Source of the DNA: Chryseobacterium lathyri
GTDB lineage: Bacteria > Bacteroidota > Bacteroidia > Flavobacteriales > Weeksellaceae
Reading direction: 5' to 3'
Assembly (NCBI RefSeq): GCF_003290185.1
Contig: NZ_QNFY01000009.1
Span: 124,001 to 188,000 of the forward strand
DNA length: 64,000 bases
The number at the start of each line of letters is the position of its first letter. Positions within the stretch are counted from its first letter, which is position 1. Positions 17,896 to 26,174 of the stretch are shown here, piece by piece. A program made the position numbers and the translations under genes. Under the pieces are notes generated by a model. The model made no database searches and had not been told where the DNA came from. It worked only from the letters and a program-made list of their open reading frames with translations.

Positions 17896-17926
17896 GCAGT
17901 ATCCTATGGGTGCTGCTTTTATTTTT
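17896..17926. terminator. Bidirectional terminator between AhpD-like gene and second lrp
   Basis: GCAGTATCC / GGGTGCTGC arms (two G-T pairs) with loop TAT, followed by TTTTATTTTT. The downstream arm shares GGGTGCTG with the hairpin after copy 1. Confidence 0.75.
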
Positions 17927-18386
17927 AAATACTTACTCCGTGAATATTTTTAACCTCTGCCATCACAAAAGTGCTGTGTGCACTTCCTATAGAATCTAAT
18001 GAACCCAGCGTATTGAACACAAAGTCCTGGTAATGTTTCATATCTCTTACCTGAACTTTCAGGAGAAAATCGAAATCTCCTGAAATATTATAGCATTCAG
18101 CAATTTCATCAATCTGTAAGATATCTTCAACAAACTGATTTCCTACAGAACGGTCATGGATTTTAAGTTTAATCTGGCAAAAAACAGTAAACCCGCGGTT
18201 CAGCTTTTCTGCTTCCAGTACAGCTGCATAATGCTTGATATATCCTTCCTGCTCAAGTCTTTTCATCCGTTCGAAAACAGGTGAAGGTGAAAGATTGACT
18301 TCTTTTGCAATCTCTTTTACAGTCAATTTAGCATTCTTTTGCAGGATTCTGAGCAATTGAAGATCCCTTTCGTCAAGTCTTTCCAC
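17925..18386 (-). CDS. Lrp/AsnC family transcriptional regulator
   Basis: A 153-residue Lrp-type regulator. HTH LQLLRILQKNAKLTVKEIAKEVNLSPSPVFERMKRLEQEGYI (residues 9-50), then RAM domain with DIQI-type ligand loop (YNISGDFDFLLKVQVRDMKHYQDFVFNTLGSLDSIGSAHSTFVM). It is closer to canonical Lrp than its neighbour at 16.8 kb. A minus-strand TAAATTTG -7 element lies at 18418-18425. The forward gene beyond its promoter is metE, separated by a long leader; control of methionine metabolism is possible but not shown. Confidence 0.93.
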   Translation of the reverse strand: MERLDERDLQLLRILQKNAKLTVKEIAKEVNLSPSPVFERMKRLEQEGYIKHYAAVLEAEKLNRGFTVFCQIKLKIHDRSVGNQFVEDILQIDEIAECYNISGDFDFLLKVQVRDMKHYQDFVFNTLGSLDSIGSAHSTFVMAEVKNIHGVSI

Positions 18387-18509
18387 AGAATAATATTCTT
18401 TTTGAGGTTATGTTTTTCAAATTTACAGAATTTTTAACTTTAAAATAAGACCAAAACAAAATAATATTCCTAATTTTCGCAAATTAACCAATCAATTCAC
18501 TTTTATCAA

Positions 18510-18517
18510 TACCTTTG
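18510..18517 (+). promoter_or_regulatory. Putative -7 element of the metE leader transcript
   Basis: TACCTTTG fits TAnnTTTG and lies about 30-40 bp before the start of the conserved riboswitch sequence, giving a leader of roughly 375 nt before metE. No exact TTG is seen 19 bp upstream. Confidence 0.5.
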
Positions 18518-18554
18518 ACATAGATTTTGTTCTTTAACATACTTCATCAAACAG

Positions 18555-18720
18555 AAGAGGTTTTACATAACGTAGATTAATAGGGAATCGTGTGAGAATC
18601 ACGAGCTGTCGCGCAACTGTAAGTAACACGACAATGGTTTTTATCCAAGTATATCCACTGCCAGAAGCGGGAAGGATGATAAAAACTGTTACAAGTCAGG
18701 AGACCTGCCTATTCTGAATT
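18555..18720 (+). promoter_or_regulatory. Cobalamin riboswitch
   Basis: The conserved core is recognisable in order: an AGGGAATCGTGTGAGAATC-type segment, then GAGCTGTCGCGCAACTGTAA, a variable hairpin region, GCCAGAAGCGGG, and the B12 box GTCAGGAGACCTGCC at about 18696-18710. This aptamer binds adenosyl- or methylcobalamin and lowers expression when B12 is available. That is logical before metE, the B12-independent methionine synthase. No intrinsic terminator hairpin follows at once, so the switch may act at translation. Confidence 0.93.
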
Positions 18721-18724
18721 GACA

Positions 18725-18877
18725 ATGCTTTCGCGGTCTGAAGCTTCAGCTCATATAGATGATACTTTGAACGTCCCTACATTACCGGGAAATTACGTCC
18801 TCACTGTATCCATTTATATCCTAAAATTCTTTCCAAACAGCATTGCGGAGCATCTAAAAGAGCCTTTAAAATCCTAA
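18725..18877 (+). CDS. 50-codon ORF in the metE leader
   Basis: An ATG only 15 bp after the B12 box opens a 50-codon frame (MLSRSEASAHIDDTLNVPTL...HLKEPLKS) ending in TAA 24 bp before the metE ATG and in the same frame as metE. No homology is recognised, and in AT-rich DNA an open frame of this length by chance is not very unlikely (perhaps one in ten or twenty). It is listed because its start, not that of metE, sits where a translational riboswitch would act. Treat as tentative. Confidence 0.35.
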   Translation: MLSRSEASAHIDDTLNVPTLPGNYVLTVSIYILKFFPNSIAEHLKEPLKS

Positions 18878-18901
18878 TTGTATAATTTAAAGTTTAAAAA
18901 C

Positions 18902-21232
18902 ATGCAAACGCACATTCTTGGCAGCCCGCGTATTGGCCGCCACAGAGAACTCAAAAAAGCCTGCGAACAGTATTGGTCAGGTAAAACATCATTAAACGAA
19001 TTACTGGAAACCGGGAAAACCATTAGCCGGCAGAACTGGAAAATGCAGCAGGAAGCAGGAATTGACCTTATTCCCTGCAATGACTTTTCTTATTATGATC
19101 AGGTTTTGGACATGACTCTAGCTGTGGGAGCAATTCCCGAACGCTATAAAGAAATTGCCTCAAGAGCATCCAATTCTGAGCTTGATCTATATTTTGGCAT
19201 GGCAAGAGGCTACCAGAAAGACGGCCTCGACATTACCGCCATGGAAATGACAAAATGGTTTGATACCAATTACCATTACATCGTTCCTGAATTTCAGAAG
19301 AACCAGCAGTTCGGATTATTTTCCAAAAAGATCATCAGTGAATTCATCAGTGCAAAAGAAGCCGGAATAAATGCCAAGCCCGTGATATTAGGCCCTCTTA
19401 CCTATCTTCTTCTGGGAAAAGAGAAAGAAGACGGGTTTGATAAACTGGACCTCATAGAAAATCTGCTTCCGGTATATATCGAAATTTTAAAAGAACTGGA
19501 AAACCATGGTGCCACATGGATTCAGCTTGATGAACCTTTTTTAGGTCTGGATCTTACTGAAAAAGCAAGAGAAATCTACCCATCTGTTTATGCTGAAATC
19601 AGAAAACAGTTCCCGAATCTTACATTTATTATTGCTACTTATTTTGAAGGTTTAAAAGACAACCTTTCATTAGCAGCTTCACTTCCTGTAGATGTCCTGC
19701 ATATCGATCTGGTACGATGTCCTGAACAGCTGGATGAAGTTTTACGTACCATTCCTCAAACATTGAGTCTATCCTTAGGTATTGTAGATGGACGGAACAT
19801 CTGGAAAAATAATTTTGAAAGATCTTTAAGCTTTATAGAAAAAGCGGTCAGCACCATTGGTTCAGACAGGGTTTTCATTGCCCCTTCATGTTCTCTGCTT
19901 CACTCTCCTTTTGATCTTGAACTGGAGACGAATGAAGAAGCATTATCTCCTGAAATTAAGCAATGGATGGCTTTTGCCAAACAAAAAGTTGATGAAATTG
20001 TTACCTTGAAAAAGCTTGCTTCCGGAAAGGCAGATTACCAGGCTCTGCAACAGTATGCCGAAAATAAAAAAGCAATTGACACCCGTAAAATCTCAGCTTT
20101 GATCCACAATCAGGAAGTAAAAGACCGTACGGATGTAACAACTGAAGATGATGCAAAGAGAAACAACCCGTTCAGCATAAGGAAAGAAGAGCAGCAAAAA
20201 GTTCTACAGCTTCCCTTATTTCCTACGACAACGATTGGCTCTTTTCCTCAAACTAAGGAAGTAAGGACATGGAGATCAAAATTTAAAAAAGGGGAACTGA
20301 CCGCTGAACAATATGATGATCTTCTTAAAAAAGAGACAGAAAGAACCATCCGCTGGCAGGAAGAGATAGGTATTGATGTGCTGGTTCACGGAGAATTTGA
20401 GCGAAATGATATGGTAGAATATTTCGGGGAACAGCTTTCCGGATTTGCTTTTACTCAAAACGGATGGGTTCAGAGCTACGGCAGCCGATGTGTAAAACCT
20501 CCGATGATTTATGGTGACGTTCACCGTCCGCATCCAATGACGGTTTACTGGTCCCAATATGCCCAATCTTTAACTCAAAAATGGGTAAAAGGAATGTTGA
20601 CCGGCCCCGTAACGATTCTTCAATGGTCTTTTGTACGTGATGACCAGCCTCGTTCTCTTACCTGTAAACAGATTGCACTGGCAATCCGTGATGAGGTGAA
20701 TGATCTGGAAAAAGCAGGGATCAGAATCATACAGATTGATGAACCGGCTATCAGAGAAGGGCTTCCGCTCAGGAGATCCGATTGGCAACAATATCTTGAA
20801 TGGGCTGTAGAAGCTTTCAGGATTTCATCTTCCGGTGTGGAGAATGCAACACAGATTCATACGCATATGTGCTATTCTGAATTTAATGATATCATCGAGA
20901 ATATTGCCGATATGGATGCCGATGTGATTACTATAGAATGCTCCAGAAGCCAGATGGAACTGTTGAATGCTTTCGCAGATTTCAAATATCCGAATGAGAT
21001 TGGTCCGGGAGTTTACGATATTCATTCACCCAGGGTTCCGTCAAAAGAAGAAATGGTTGAATTGCTGAAAAAAGCGCAAGCCGTTATTCCAGCACAACAG
21101 CTTTGGGTAAACCCTGACTGTGGTTTGAAAACCCGCCATTGGGATGAAACAGAAAAGGCGTTGATTGCTATGGTGGAAGCTTCAAAAGAAGCAGCAGAAA
21201 CTTTTGATAAAGAAGGAAATTTAGTTAAATAA
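18902..21232 (+). CDS. metE: Cobalamin-independent methionine synthase
   Basis: Transfers a methyl group from 5-methyltetrahydropteroyl-triglutamate to homocysteine, the last step of methionine synthesis. The 776 residues match normal length: N-terminal barrel from MQTHILGSPRIG and C-terminal catalytic barrel. Zinc ligands are visible as H655 and C657 in IHTHMCYSEF and C740 in NPDCGLKTR. I start at ATG 18902; an in-frame TTG 24 bp upstream would add residues the family lacks. It is preceded by a cobalamin riboswitch, so expression should fall when B12 is present. Confidence 0.98.
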   Translation: MQTHILGSPRIGRHRELKKACEQYWSGKTSLNELLETGKTISRQNWKMQQEAGIDLIPCNDFSYYDQVLDMTLAVGAIPERYKEIASRASNSELDLYFGMARGYQKDGLDITAMEMTKWFDTNYHYIVPEFQKNQQFGLFSKKIISEFISAKEAGINAKPVILGPLTYLLLGKEKEDGFDKLDLIENLLPVYIEILKELENHGATWIQLDEPFLGLDLTEKAREIYPSVYAEIRKQFPNLTFIIATYFEGLKDNLSLAASLPVDVLHIDLVRCPEQLDEVLRTIPQTLSLSLGIVDGRNIWKNNFERSLSFIEKAVSTIGSDRVFIAPSCSLLHSPFDLELETNEEALSPEIKQWMAFAKQKVDEIVTLKKLASGKADYQALQQYAENKKAIDTRKISALIHNQEVKDRTDVTTEDDAKRNNPFSIRKEEQQKVLQLPLFPTTTIGSFPQTKEVRTWRSKFKKGELTAEQYDDLLKKETERTIRWQEEIGIDVLVHGEFERNDMVEYFGEQLSGFAFTQNGWVQSYGSRCVKPPMIYGDVHRPHPMTVYWSQYAQSLTQKWVKGMLTGPVTILQWSFVRDDQPRSLTCKQIALAIRDEVNDLEKAGIRIIQIDEPAIREGLPLRRSDWQQYLEWAVEAFRISSSGVENATQIHTHMCYSEFNDIIENIADMDADVITIECSRSQMELLNAFADFKYPNEIGPGVYDIHSPRVPSKEEMVELLKKAQAVIPAQQLWVNPDCGLKTRHWDETEKALIAMVEASKEAAETFDKEGNLVK

Positions 21233-21242
21233 TAGGATTTGT

Positions 21243-21271
21243 GCAGGAGTTTTTAAGCTCCTGCTTTTTTT
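21243..21271 (+). terminator. Terminator after metE
   Basis: GCAGGAG / CTCCTGC arms around an 8-nt loop, followed by seven T. Confidence 0.85.
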
Positions 21272-21287
21272 GTTTTGGTCAAAAAAA

Positions 21288-22289
21288 TTATAGCATCTTT
21301 ATGACTACTTTTCCTTTTGCACGTCCACTTTCTACATATTTCACTGCTTCATTCGTATTTTCGAACGAAAAAACTTTGTCGATGACAGGTTTTATTTCTC
21401 CTGCTTCTATCAATTTTGTAATTTCTGCTAATTGCTTTCCATCAGCTTTCATGAAAAGAAAAGAATAATTAATATTTTGCTTATCCGCCTTTTTTCTGAT
21501 TTTACGGCTCAACAATTTTGTCACCAATTTTATATACCAGGGCAGGTTAAATTCATTAGCAAATGTAGGTGTCGGCGGACCGGAAATTGAAATAATTTTT
21601 CCTTTTGATTTCAGGATATTGAATGATTTTTCCAGGGTTTTGTTGTCCTGGCTATTCAGCACTGCATCATAATCCATCAGAATATCTTCAAAATTTTGTG
21701 TTTTATAATCGATCAGTACATCTGCACCAAGGCTCTTCAAAAGTTCGAAGCTTTTTTCACTGGCAGTAGTAGCAACCGTTGCCCCTAGATATTTTGCCAG
21801 CTGTATAGCAAAAGTCCCTACACCACCGGATCCGGCCTGAATAAAAACTTTCTGACCGGCCTGAATATTAGATTTCGTAATCAAAGCCTGCCAAGCCGTT
21901 AAACCCACCAAAGGAATTGAGGCTGCCTCTTCCATTGTCAGGTTTTTAGGTTTTAAAGCCACATCCTTTTCATTAATAGAAATAAATTCTGCGAAAGTAC
22001 CTATATGAAAATCTGCTACCCTTGCATAAATCTCATCCCCTACTTTAAAGCTTTTTACTTTTGAACCTACTTTTGTGATGACTCCTGCCACATCATGACC
22101 TAAAATCAACGGCATTTTATAAGGTAAAATGAGTTTAAATTCACCGCTTTTTATTTTAGAATCCAGGAGATTGACACTTGCTGCATAGATCTGAACTAAA
22201 ACCTCATTTTCTTTGACAACGGGTTCAGGCAGATCTATAAGTTGCAGCGCACTGTCTTTTTTATAACGATTGATACCGTATGATTTCAT
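21288..22289 (-). CDS. Zinc-independent NADP-dependent alcohol dehydrogenase / quinone oxidoreductase
   Basis: A 333-residue MDR-superfamily oxidoreductase. The catalytic domain begins MKSYGINRYKKDSALQLIDLPEPVVKENEVLVQIYAASVN. The GHDVAGVITKVG and AGSGGVGTFAIQLAKYLGA (about residues 150-170, nucleotide-binding) motifs are present, but the zinc ligands of classic alcohol dehydrogenases are not. It probably reduces quinones or enals. It lies 13 bp after the SDR gene on the same strand; both are probably under the HxlR gene next door. Confidence 0.9.
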   Translation of the reverse strand: MKSYGINRYKKDSALQLIDLPEPVVKENEVLVQIYAASVNLLDSKIKSGEFKLILPYKMPLILGHDVAGVITKVGSKVKSFKVGDEIYARVADFHIGTFAEFISINEKDVALKPKNLTMEEAASIPLVGLTAWQALITKSNIQAGQKVFIQAGSGGVGTFAIQLAKYLGATVATTASEKSFELLKSLGADVLIDYKTQNFEDILMDYDAVLNSQDNKTLEKSFNILKSKGKIISISGPPTPTFANEFNLPWYIKLVTKLLSRKIRKKADKQNINYSFLFMKADGKQLAEITKLIEAGEIKPVIDKVFSFENTNEAVKYVESGRAKGKVVIKML

Positions 22290-22302
22290 AATTTGAGCTT
22301 AT

Positions 22303-23070
22303 TTATGGTTTAAGGTATTGTTCTGATCTCTTAGGGTTTACTAAACCAAATGTGAATTTAGGAAAAAATCTGTGCAGAAAATAAACCAGTTTTGTGTCAC
22401 CTATCCGAATTGTATATTGATCTTTCTGTAATCCTAAAATCAAACCTTTTACGAGTTCTTCCGGTGTCATTTTCTTATCTTTCCTTGCGGCAGTCATTTC
22501 CGTATCCACAACCGGAGGAAGTAATTCAAATATCCTGATTTTGCTATCGATAATCCGTAAATGTTCTCTGAGTGATTGGGTGTAAAATGCCAGCGCCGTT
22601 TTAGAAGCCGAATAGGTAGCTTCAAGAAGTGACGGTACATAGCTCAGGATGGAAGTGGTATTGATAATAGCACTTTCTTTTCTTGATTTCAGCATCTCCA
22701 GAAAAAGATTATTTAAACGTATTACCCCTAAATAATTAACTTCCATTTCGTATACAGCATTTTCGATATGTTTTTCGGTGGGAATTCCCAAATTGATGGG
22801 CGCCGCACCAACGCCGGCATTGTTGTACAAAATATCAATCCCACCCATTTCTGAAACTTTATCAAAAAGTAGTTTAGCATCTTCAGCAACAGATACATCA
22901 CTTTGGATGGCCGTGAGATTTGGAAACTGTTTTTTTGCAGCATCAAGTTTATCCTTACTTCTGCCTGTAATAATAACCTTCGCACCTATTTTTAAAAACT
23001 GCTTCGCTGCTTCCAGTCCTATTCCTGAAGCTCCTCCTGTTATCAGAATTGTTTTTCCTTTTAATTCCAT
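22303..23070 (-). CDS. Short-chain dehydrogenase/reductase (DltE-type)
   Basis: A 255-residue classical SDR. It has TGGASGIGLEAAKQF (residues 11-25, cofactor), NNAGVG (about 85-90), and the catalytic YSASK (about 155-159) with an upstream Ser in NTTSILSYVP. Substrate unknown. It leads a two-gene unit with the quinone oxidoreductase and is divergent from an HxlR regulator. Its promoter is a full TTG-N19-TAAATTTG match flanked by an 11-bp inverted repeat. Confidence 0.9.
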   Translation of the reverse strand: MELKGKTILITGGASGIGLEAAKQFLKIGAKVIITGRSKDKLDAAKKQFPNLTAIQSDVSVAEDAKLLFDKVSEMGGIDILYNNAGVGAAPINLGIPTEKHIENAVYEMEVNYLGVIRLNNLFLEMLKSRKESAIINTTSILSYVPSLLEATYSASKTALAFYTQSLREHLRIIDSKIRIFELLPPVVDTEMTAARKDKKMTPEELVKGLILGLQKDQYTIRIGDTKLVYFLHRFFPKFTFGLVNPKRSEQYLKP

Positions 23071-23229
23071 GATACTCTATTTAAAATGAAACCCCTCTTT
23101 TTGTCAGACGATCTGCTCTTCTTATTATCAGAACCCTCAAAGTCCGATTGGTTCGATCTAAATGGATATTTCTATAAGAGTTAAAAAGAGTATTTTTCAT
23201 TGTATTGTAAAATTAATTCGTTAAATTCG

Positions 23230-23277
23230 CTTGCATTTTACAAGTACAAATTTATACAATAACTTTTAAAATGCAAG
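23230..23277. promoter_or_regulatory. 11-bp inverted repeat around the SDR promoter, likely HxlR operator
   Basis: CTTGCATTTTA (23230-23240) and its exact complement TAAAATGCAAG (23267-23277). One arm covers the -33 TTG, the other the expected transcription start. It ends 28 bp before the hxlR ATG. Confidence 0.6.
23247..23276 (-). promoter_or_regulatory. Promoter of the SDR/oxidoreductase unit
   Basis: On the minus strand: TTG (23276-23274), exactly 19 bp, then TAAATTTG (23254-23247). This is an exact Bacteroidota sigma promoter. Confidence 0.75.
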
Positions 23278-23305
23278 TTATTTTTTTAATTATTAAATTT
23301 ATTTT

Positions 23306-23722
23306 ATGTCAACTTCAAAAAAGAGATCAGATTGTCCTATCAGCTGCTCACTGGATATCTGGGGAGATAAATGGTCACTGCTTATTATAAGAGACTTGAT
23401 GTATGCCAAACAGTGCACTTATGGAGATTTCTTAAAATCCGAAGAAAAAATAGCAACCAATATTCTGGCTTCCCGCCTTCTCATGCTGGAAGAAAACAAG
23501 CTCATCATCAAACTGGACCATCCGGAAAGTAAGGCTAAAGTGTTATACAAACTCACCCAAAAAGGTATTGATCTACTCCCTGTCCTGATTGAAGTTAATC
23601 TATGGGCCGAAAAATATTCTGTCATTCCGGAAGACCAGAAACTGATGTTAAAAGAAGTAAAAAAGGATAAAGAAGCTTTTATAAATAAACATATTAAGGA
23701 GCTGAGTAAGGGAATACATTAG
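23306..23722 (+). CDS. HxlR family transcriptional regulator
   Basis: A 138-residue winged-helix protein with the HxlR start CPISCSLDIWGDKWSLLIIRDLMYAKQCTYGDFLKSEEKIATNILASRL (residues 10-58). The early Cys residues (C10, C14) may sense oxidants or electrophiles, as in related YodB/HypR regulators. It is divergent from the SDR/oxidoreductase pair, with an inverted repeat between, so it probably represses those reductases until a reactive carbonyl or quinone appears. The C-terminus ends in a charged helix. Confidence 0.92.
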   Translation: MSTSKKRSDCPISCSLDIWGDKWSLLIIRDLMYAKQCTYGDFLKSEEKIATNILASRLLMLEENKLIIKLDHPESKAKVLYKLTQKGIDLLPVLIEVNLWAEKYSVIPEDQKLMLKEVKKDKEAFINKHIKELSKGIH

Positions 23723-23755
23723 AGTATAACCGTGAGGCGAAGATTTAAGGAAGGA

Positions 23756-23795
23756 GCCTTGTCAAGGTTTAAGACCTTGACAAGGCTTTCTTTTC
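23756..23795 (+). terminator. Terminator after hxlR
   Basis: Thirteen-bp arms GCCTTGTCAAGGT / ACCTTGACAAGGC followed by TTTCTTTTC. Confidence 0.85.
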
Positions 23796-23977
23796 TTATA
23801 AGTGAAAACTGTAAATAAACTTGCTTAAAATTCAATTTATTCCATATTTTCCGATGCTCAATATCTTTATGGTCAGCCCTCTCCTAAGAAAAAAACAAAA
23901 ATGATAAATTTTCCTGATTTCTCAAGCATCAAATAAATTAATACTGAATAACTTACATATTTCTCAATTAAAAACCT

Positions 23978-23985
23978 TAATTTTG
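23978..23985 (+). promoter_or_regulatory. Putative -7 element for the J-domain/KTSC gene
   Basis: TAATTTTG fits TAnnTTTG, 26 bp before the ATG. No clear -33. Confidence 0.4.
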
Positions 23986-24011
23986 CACCCCGAAATAAGG
24001 ATTCTACAGTT

Positions 24012-24458
24012 ATGAAAAAATTAGGCGAATACAGAAAGCTTCTTGAAGTTGATAAAACCGTTACTTTAAAGGAATTAAAGACCATTTACAGGAATACAAT
24101 GAAAGATACGCATCCTGATAAATTTGCCAATGACGAAGCCGGAAAGCTGGAAGCAGAGGAAAAAAGCAAGTCTATCATTGAAGCCTATCACTTTCTGGTG
24201 AGCATCAACCCGGAAACACAGGAAAAATATAAGGAAGAATATACTGAAACGATTACAAAATCCAATATTCAGGATTTTTACCTTGAAAAAGCAGTTTTGA
24301 AAGTTCAGCACCTGAATGGAAACATGTATGAATACCTTGGAGTTCCGAAAAATACATATATTAAAATGGTGAATTCCGATTCTCCAAGCCGTTTTGCAAG
24401 AAGACATATCTACGGTAGTTTTATCTACAGAAAGGCTGGCGAAGCTATGGCAGATTAA
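24012..24458 (+). CDS. J-domain plus KTSC-domain protein
   Basis: A 148-residue protein. The N-terminal ~70 residues form a DnaJ-like J domain with the HPD motif (DTHPDKF near residue 36) that would stimulate DnaK. The C-terminal ~50 residues (VQHLNGNMYEYLGVPKNTYIKMVNSDSPSRFARRHIYGSFIYRKAG) are a KTSC domain, a small fold also seen joined to lysyl-tRNA synthetase-type and RNA-linked proteins. This points to a DnaK co-chaperone with an unknown client. It is preceded by a TAnnTTTG element and followed by a terminator, so it is monocistronic. Confidence 0.82.
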   Translation: MKKLGEYRKLLEVDKTVTLKELKTIYRNTMKDTHPDKFANDEAGKLEAEEKSKSIIEAYHFLVSINPETQEKYKEEYTETITKSNIQDFYLEKAVLKVQHLNGNMYEYLGVPKNTYIKMVNSDSPSRFARRHIYGSFIYRKAGEAMAD

Positions 24459-24483
24459 TTTTCTGTATAACAATAAATAAGCG

Positions 24484-24520
24484 AAGGCTTTCAGTTCATT
24501 CTGGAAGCCTTTTTTTATGA
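24484..24520 (+). terminator. Terminator after the J-domain gene
   Basis: AAGGCTTTCAG / CTGGAAGCCTT arms, one mismatch, around TTCATT, followed by seven T. Confidence 0.8.
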
Positions 24521-24655
24521 TTAAAGAAATTAAACGATCATCTTTTTGAAATGTATACTTTCAGGATTTTTTTGACGCAAAGGATTAATTATTATACTTC
24601 ATAAGAAGGATGCAAAGAAGGAATCAATCAAAGATTGATTTGATTAAGGAAACGT

Positions 24656-24686
24656 AAAGCGCATCAGAAATCTAATGCGCTTTAAT
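24656..24686 (-). terminator. Terminator after the NADP oxidoreductase gene
   Basis: AAAGCGCAT...ATGCGCTTT hairpin (inner AGA/TCT pairing) just downstream of the reverse-strand oxidoreductase. Closely resembles the hairpin at 26175. Confidence 0.75.
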
Positions 24687-24724
24687 TAATTGAGATCCGG
24701 ACTCCCGAAAAGATACTTTCAGTT

Positions 24725-25672
24725 TTATAGTGTGACCACTATTTTACCTACTACCCTTTTTGTTTCCATTTCCAGATGGGCTTTAGCCATTTCCTCAAAA
24801 GAAAAAGTTCGATGGATATGAGGAATCAGGGATTTATTCTCAAGTAAGCCAGCAATGGACTGAATCGTTTCTTTTTTGGAAGCCACCATCATGAATTCAA
24901 GATTAATACCCTGTTTTTCCGTTTTATCCTGAGTGTTTTGAGGAATTTCAGGCGAAGGTAAGGTTACAATAATTCCTCCGGGCCGCACTGCATCAATTGA
25001 TTTCAGCAATGTTTCTCCCTGGATGGTATCTATAGCAATATCGATGTCTCTAACCATATTGAGGCTGTCTTTTTGGGTATAATCAATATGCTCATCCGCA
25101 CCCATTGACAGAACAAATTCCTTATTATTTGCGGAGGAAGTTCCTATCACATAAGCTCCAAAATATTTAGCGATCTGTACTGCAAAATGGCCAACTCCTC
25201 CTGACGCAGCATGGATCAGAACCCTGTCGTTTTTCTTAATTTTAGCAACATCCACCAAGGCCTGGTAAGCTGTTACCGCTGCTAAAGTAGCTGCTGCAGC
25301 CTCTTCAAATGTATGATTGTCAGGAATTAGGGCCAAATGACTTTCAGGAGCAGCCACATACTCTGCATAGGCTTTTCCATTTCCGAAAAAGTTTACCATT
25401 CCGAAAACTCTGTCCCCAATTTTAAAATCGGTTATATTATCTCCTATCTCACTCACTTCACCTGCAATATCCCAACCTAAAACCACCGGTCTTATATCAC
25501 CATATATCCAATTGAGAACACCATCATATGCTCTGGCATTTACATCAACCGGGTTGATTCCTATTGCTTTTACTTTTACTAATACTTCGTTACTTTTTAT
25601 TTGGGGTTTTTCAGTATCAGCCAGCTGAAGCTTATCAACACCTCCGGCTTCATTTAAAATAATTGTTTTCAT
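24725..25672 (-). CDS. NADP-dependent oxidoreductase (MDR family)
   Basis: A 315-residue medium-chain reductase without zinc ligands. It has ILNEAGGVDKLQLADTEKPQIKSNEVLVKVKAIGINPVDV, GWDIAGEVSEIG, and the nucleotide-binding HAASGGVGHFAVQIAKYFGA (about residues 150-170). Probably a quinone or enone reductase. It is divergent from the second HxlR gene (131 bp apart), repeating the reductase/HxlR arrangement of the previous module; its promoter includes TTG-N20-TACTTTTG. Confidence 0.9.
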   Translation of the reverse strand: MKTIILNEAGGVDKLQLADTEKPQIKSNEVLVKVKAIGINPVDVNARAYDGVLNWIYGDIRPVVLGWDIAGEVSEIGDNITDFKIGDRVFGMVNFFGNGKAYAEYVAAPESHLALIPDNHTFEEAAAATLAAVTAYQALVDVAKIKKNDRVLIHAASGGVGHFAVQIAKYFGAYVIGTSSANNKEFVLSMGADEHIDYTQKDSLNMVRDIDIAIDTIQGETLLKSIDAVRPGGIIVTLPSPEIPQNTQDKTEKQGINLEFMMVASKKETIQSIAGLLENKSLIPHIHRTFSFEEMAKAHLEMETKRVVGKIVVTL

Positions 25673-25696
25673 TATATTTTTACTTTAAGGTCAAAA

Positions 25697-25727
25697 CAAA
25701 AGTAAATTAATGCTATATTACAGGCAA
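25697..25727 (-). promoter_or_regulatory. Promoter of the NADP oxidoreductase gene
   Basis: Minus strand TTG (25727-25725), 20 bp, TACTTTTG (25704-25697). The region just upstream holds AAGTATGCACTT and AAAGTATACT motifs, possible HxlR sites. Confidence 0.6.
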
Positions 25728-25803
25728 GTATGCACTTTTTTGTACTCTACAAACCAAAAGTATACTATTGCTGATTATCAATATATTAATTTTAATAAAA
25801 ATC

Positions 25804-26151
25804 ATGAAAAAATATTTAATCGACGAGCCTTCCTGTCCTGTAGACTATGCATTTAGAAGAATTGGCGGAAAATATAAAGGAAGAATCTTATGGTATCTGC
25901 ATGTAAAAGCTATTATGCGTTACGGCGAATTGCGGAAGACGCTCTCCGATATTACCCCGAAAATGCTTACCCAGACTTTACGTGAACTGGAAGATGACAG
26001 CCTTATCAACAGGAAAGTATATCACGAAGTTCCGCCAAAAGTAGAATATTCTTTAACAGAAGTTGGCCAGCAGCTCATCCCTTTCATTGACTATTTAAGA
26101 ATCTGGGGAAATGAGCAAATAGAAAAACACAAAGCTAAACAGATAATTTAA
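25804..26151 (+). CDS. HxlR family transcriptional regulator
   Basis: A 115-residue HxlR protein starting MKKYLIDEPSCPVDYAFRRIGGKYKGRILWYLHVKAIMRYGELRKTLSDITPKMLTQTLRELEDDSLI. A single N-terminal Cys (residue 10) could act as a redox switch. A longer frame upstream to 25768 would add a hydrophobic leader that the family does not have, so ATG 25804 is preferred. It is divergent from the oxidoreductase, which it probably regulates. The gene is followed by a strong hairpin that also serves the RND permease gene. Confidence 0.9.
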   Translation: MKKYLIDEPSCPVDYAFRRIGGKYKGRILWYLHVKAIMRYGELRKTLSDITPKMLTQTLRELEDDSLINRKVYHEVPPKVEYSLTEVGQQLIPFIDYLRIWGNEQIEKHKAKQII

Positions 26152-26174
26152 TATAAGGTAATTGTCCTAAAATT

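Noticed and set aside
23120..23170. ggttcgatc-like tRNA T-loop sequence
   Set aside because: No acceptor or anticodon stem can be folded around it.
24625..24650. AATCAATC-AAA-GATTGATT palindrome near the terminator at 24656
   Set aside because: Short, AT-rich, no adjacent gene start; could be chance in AT-rich DNA.
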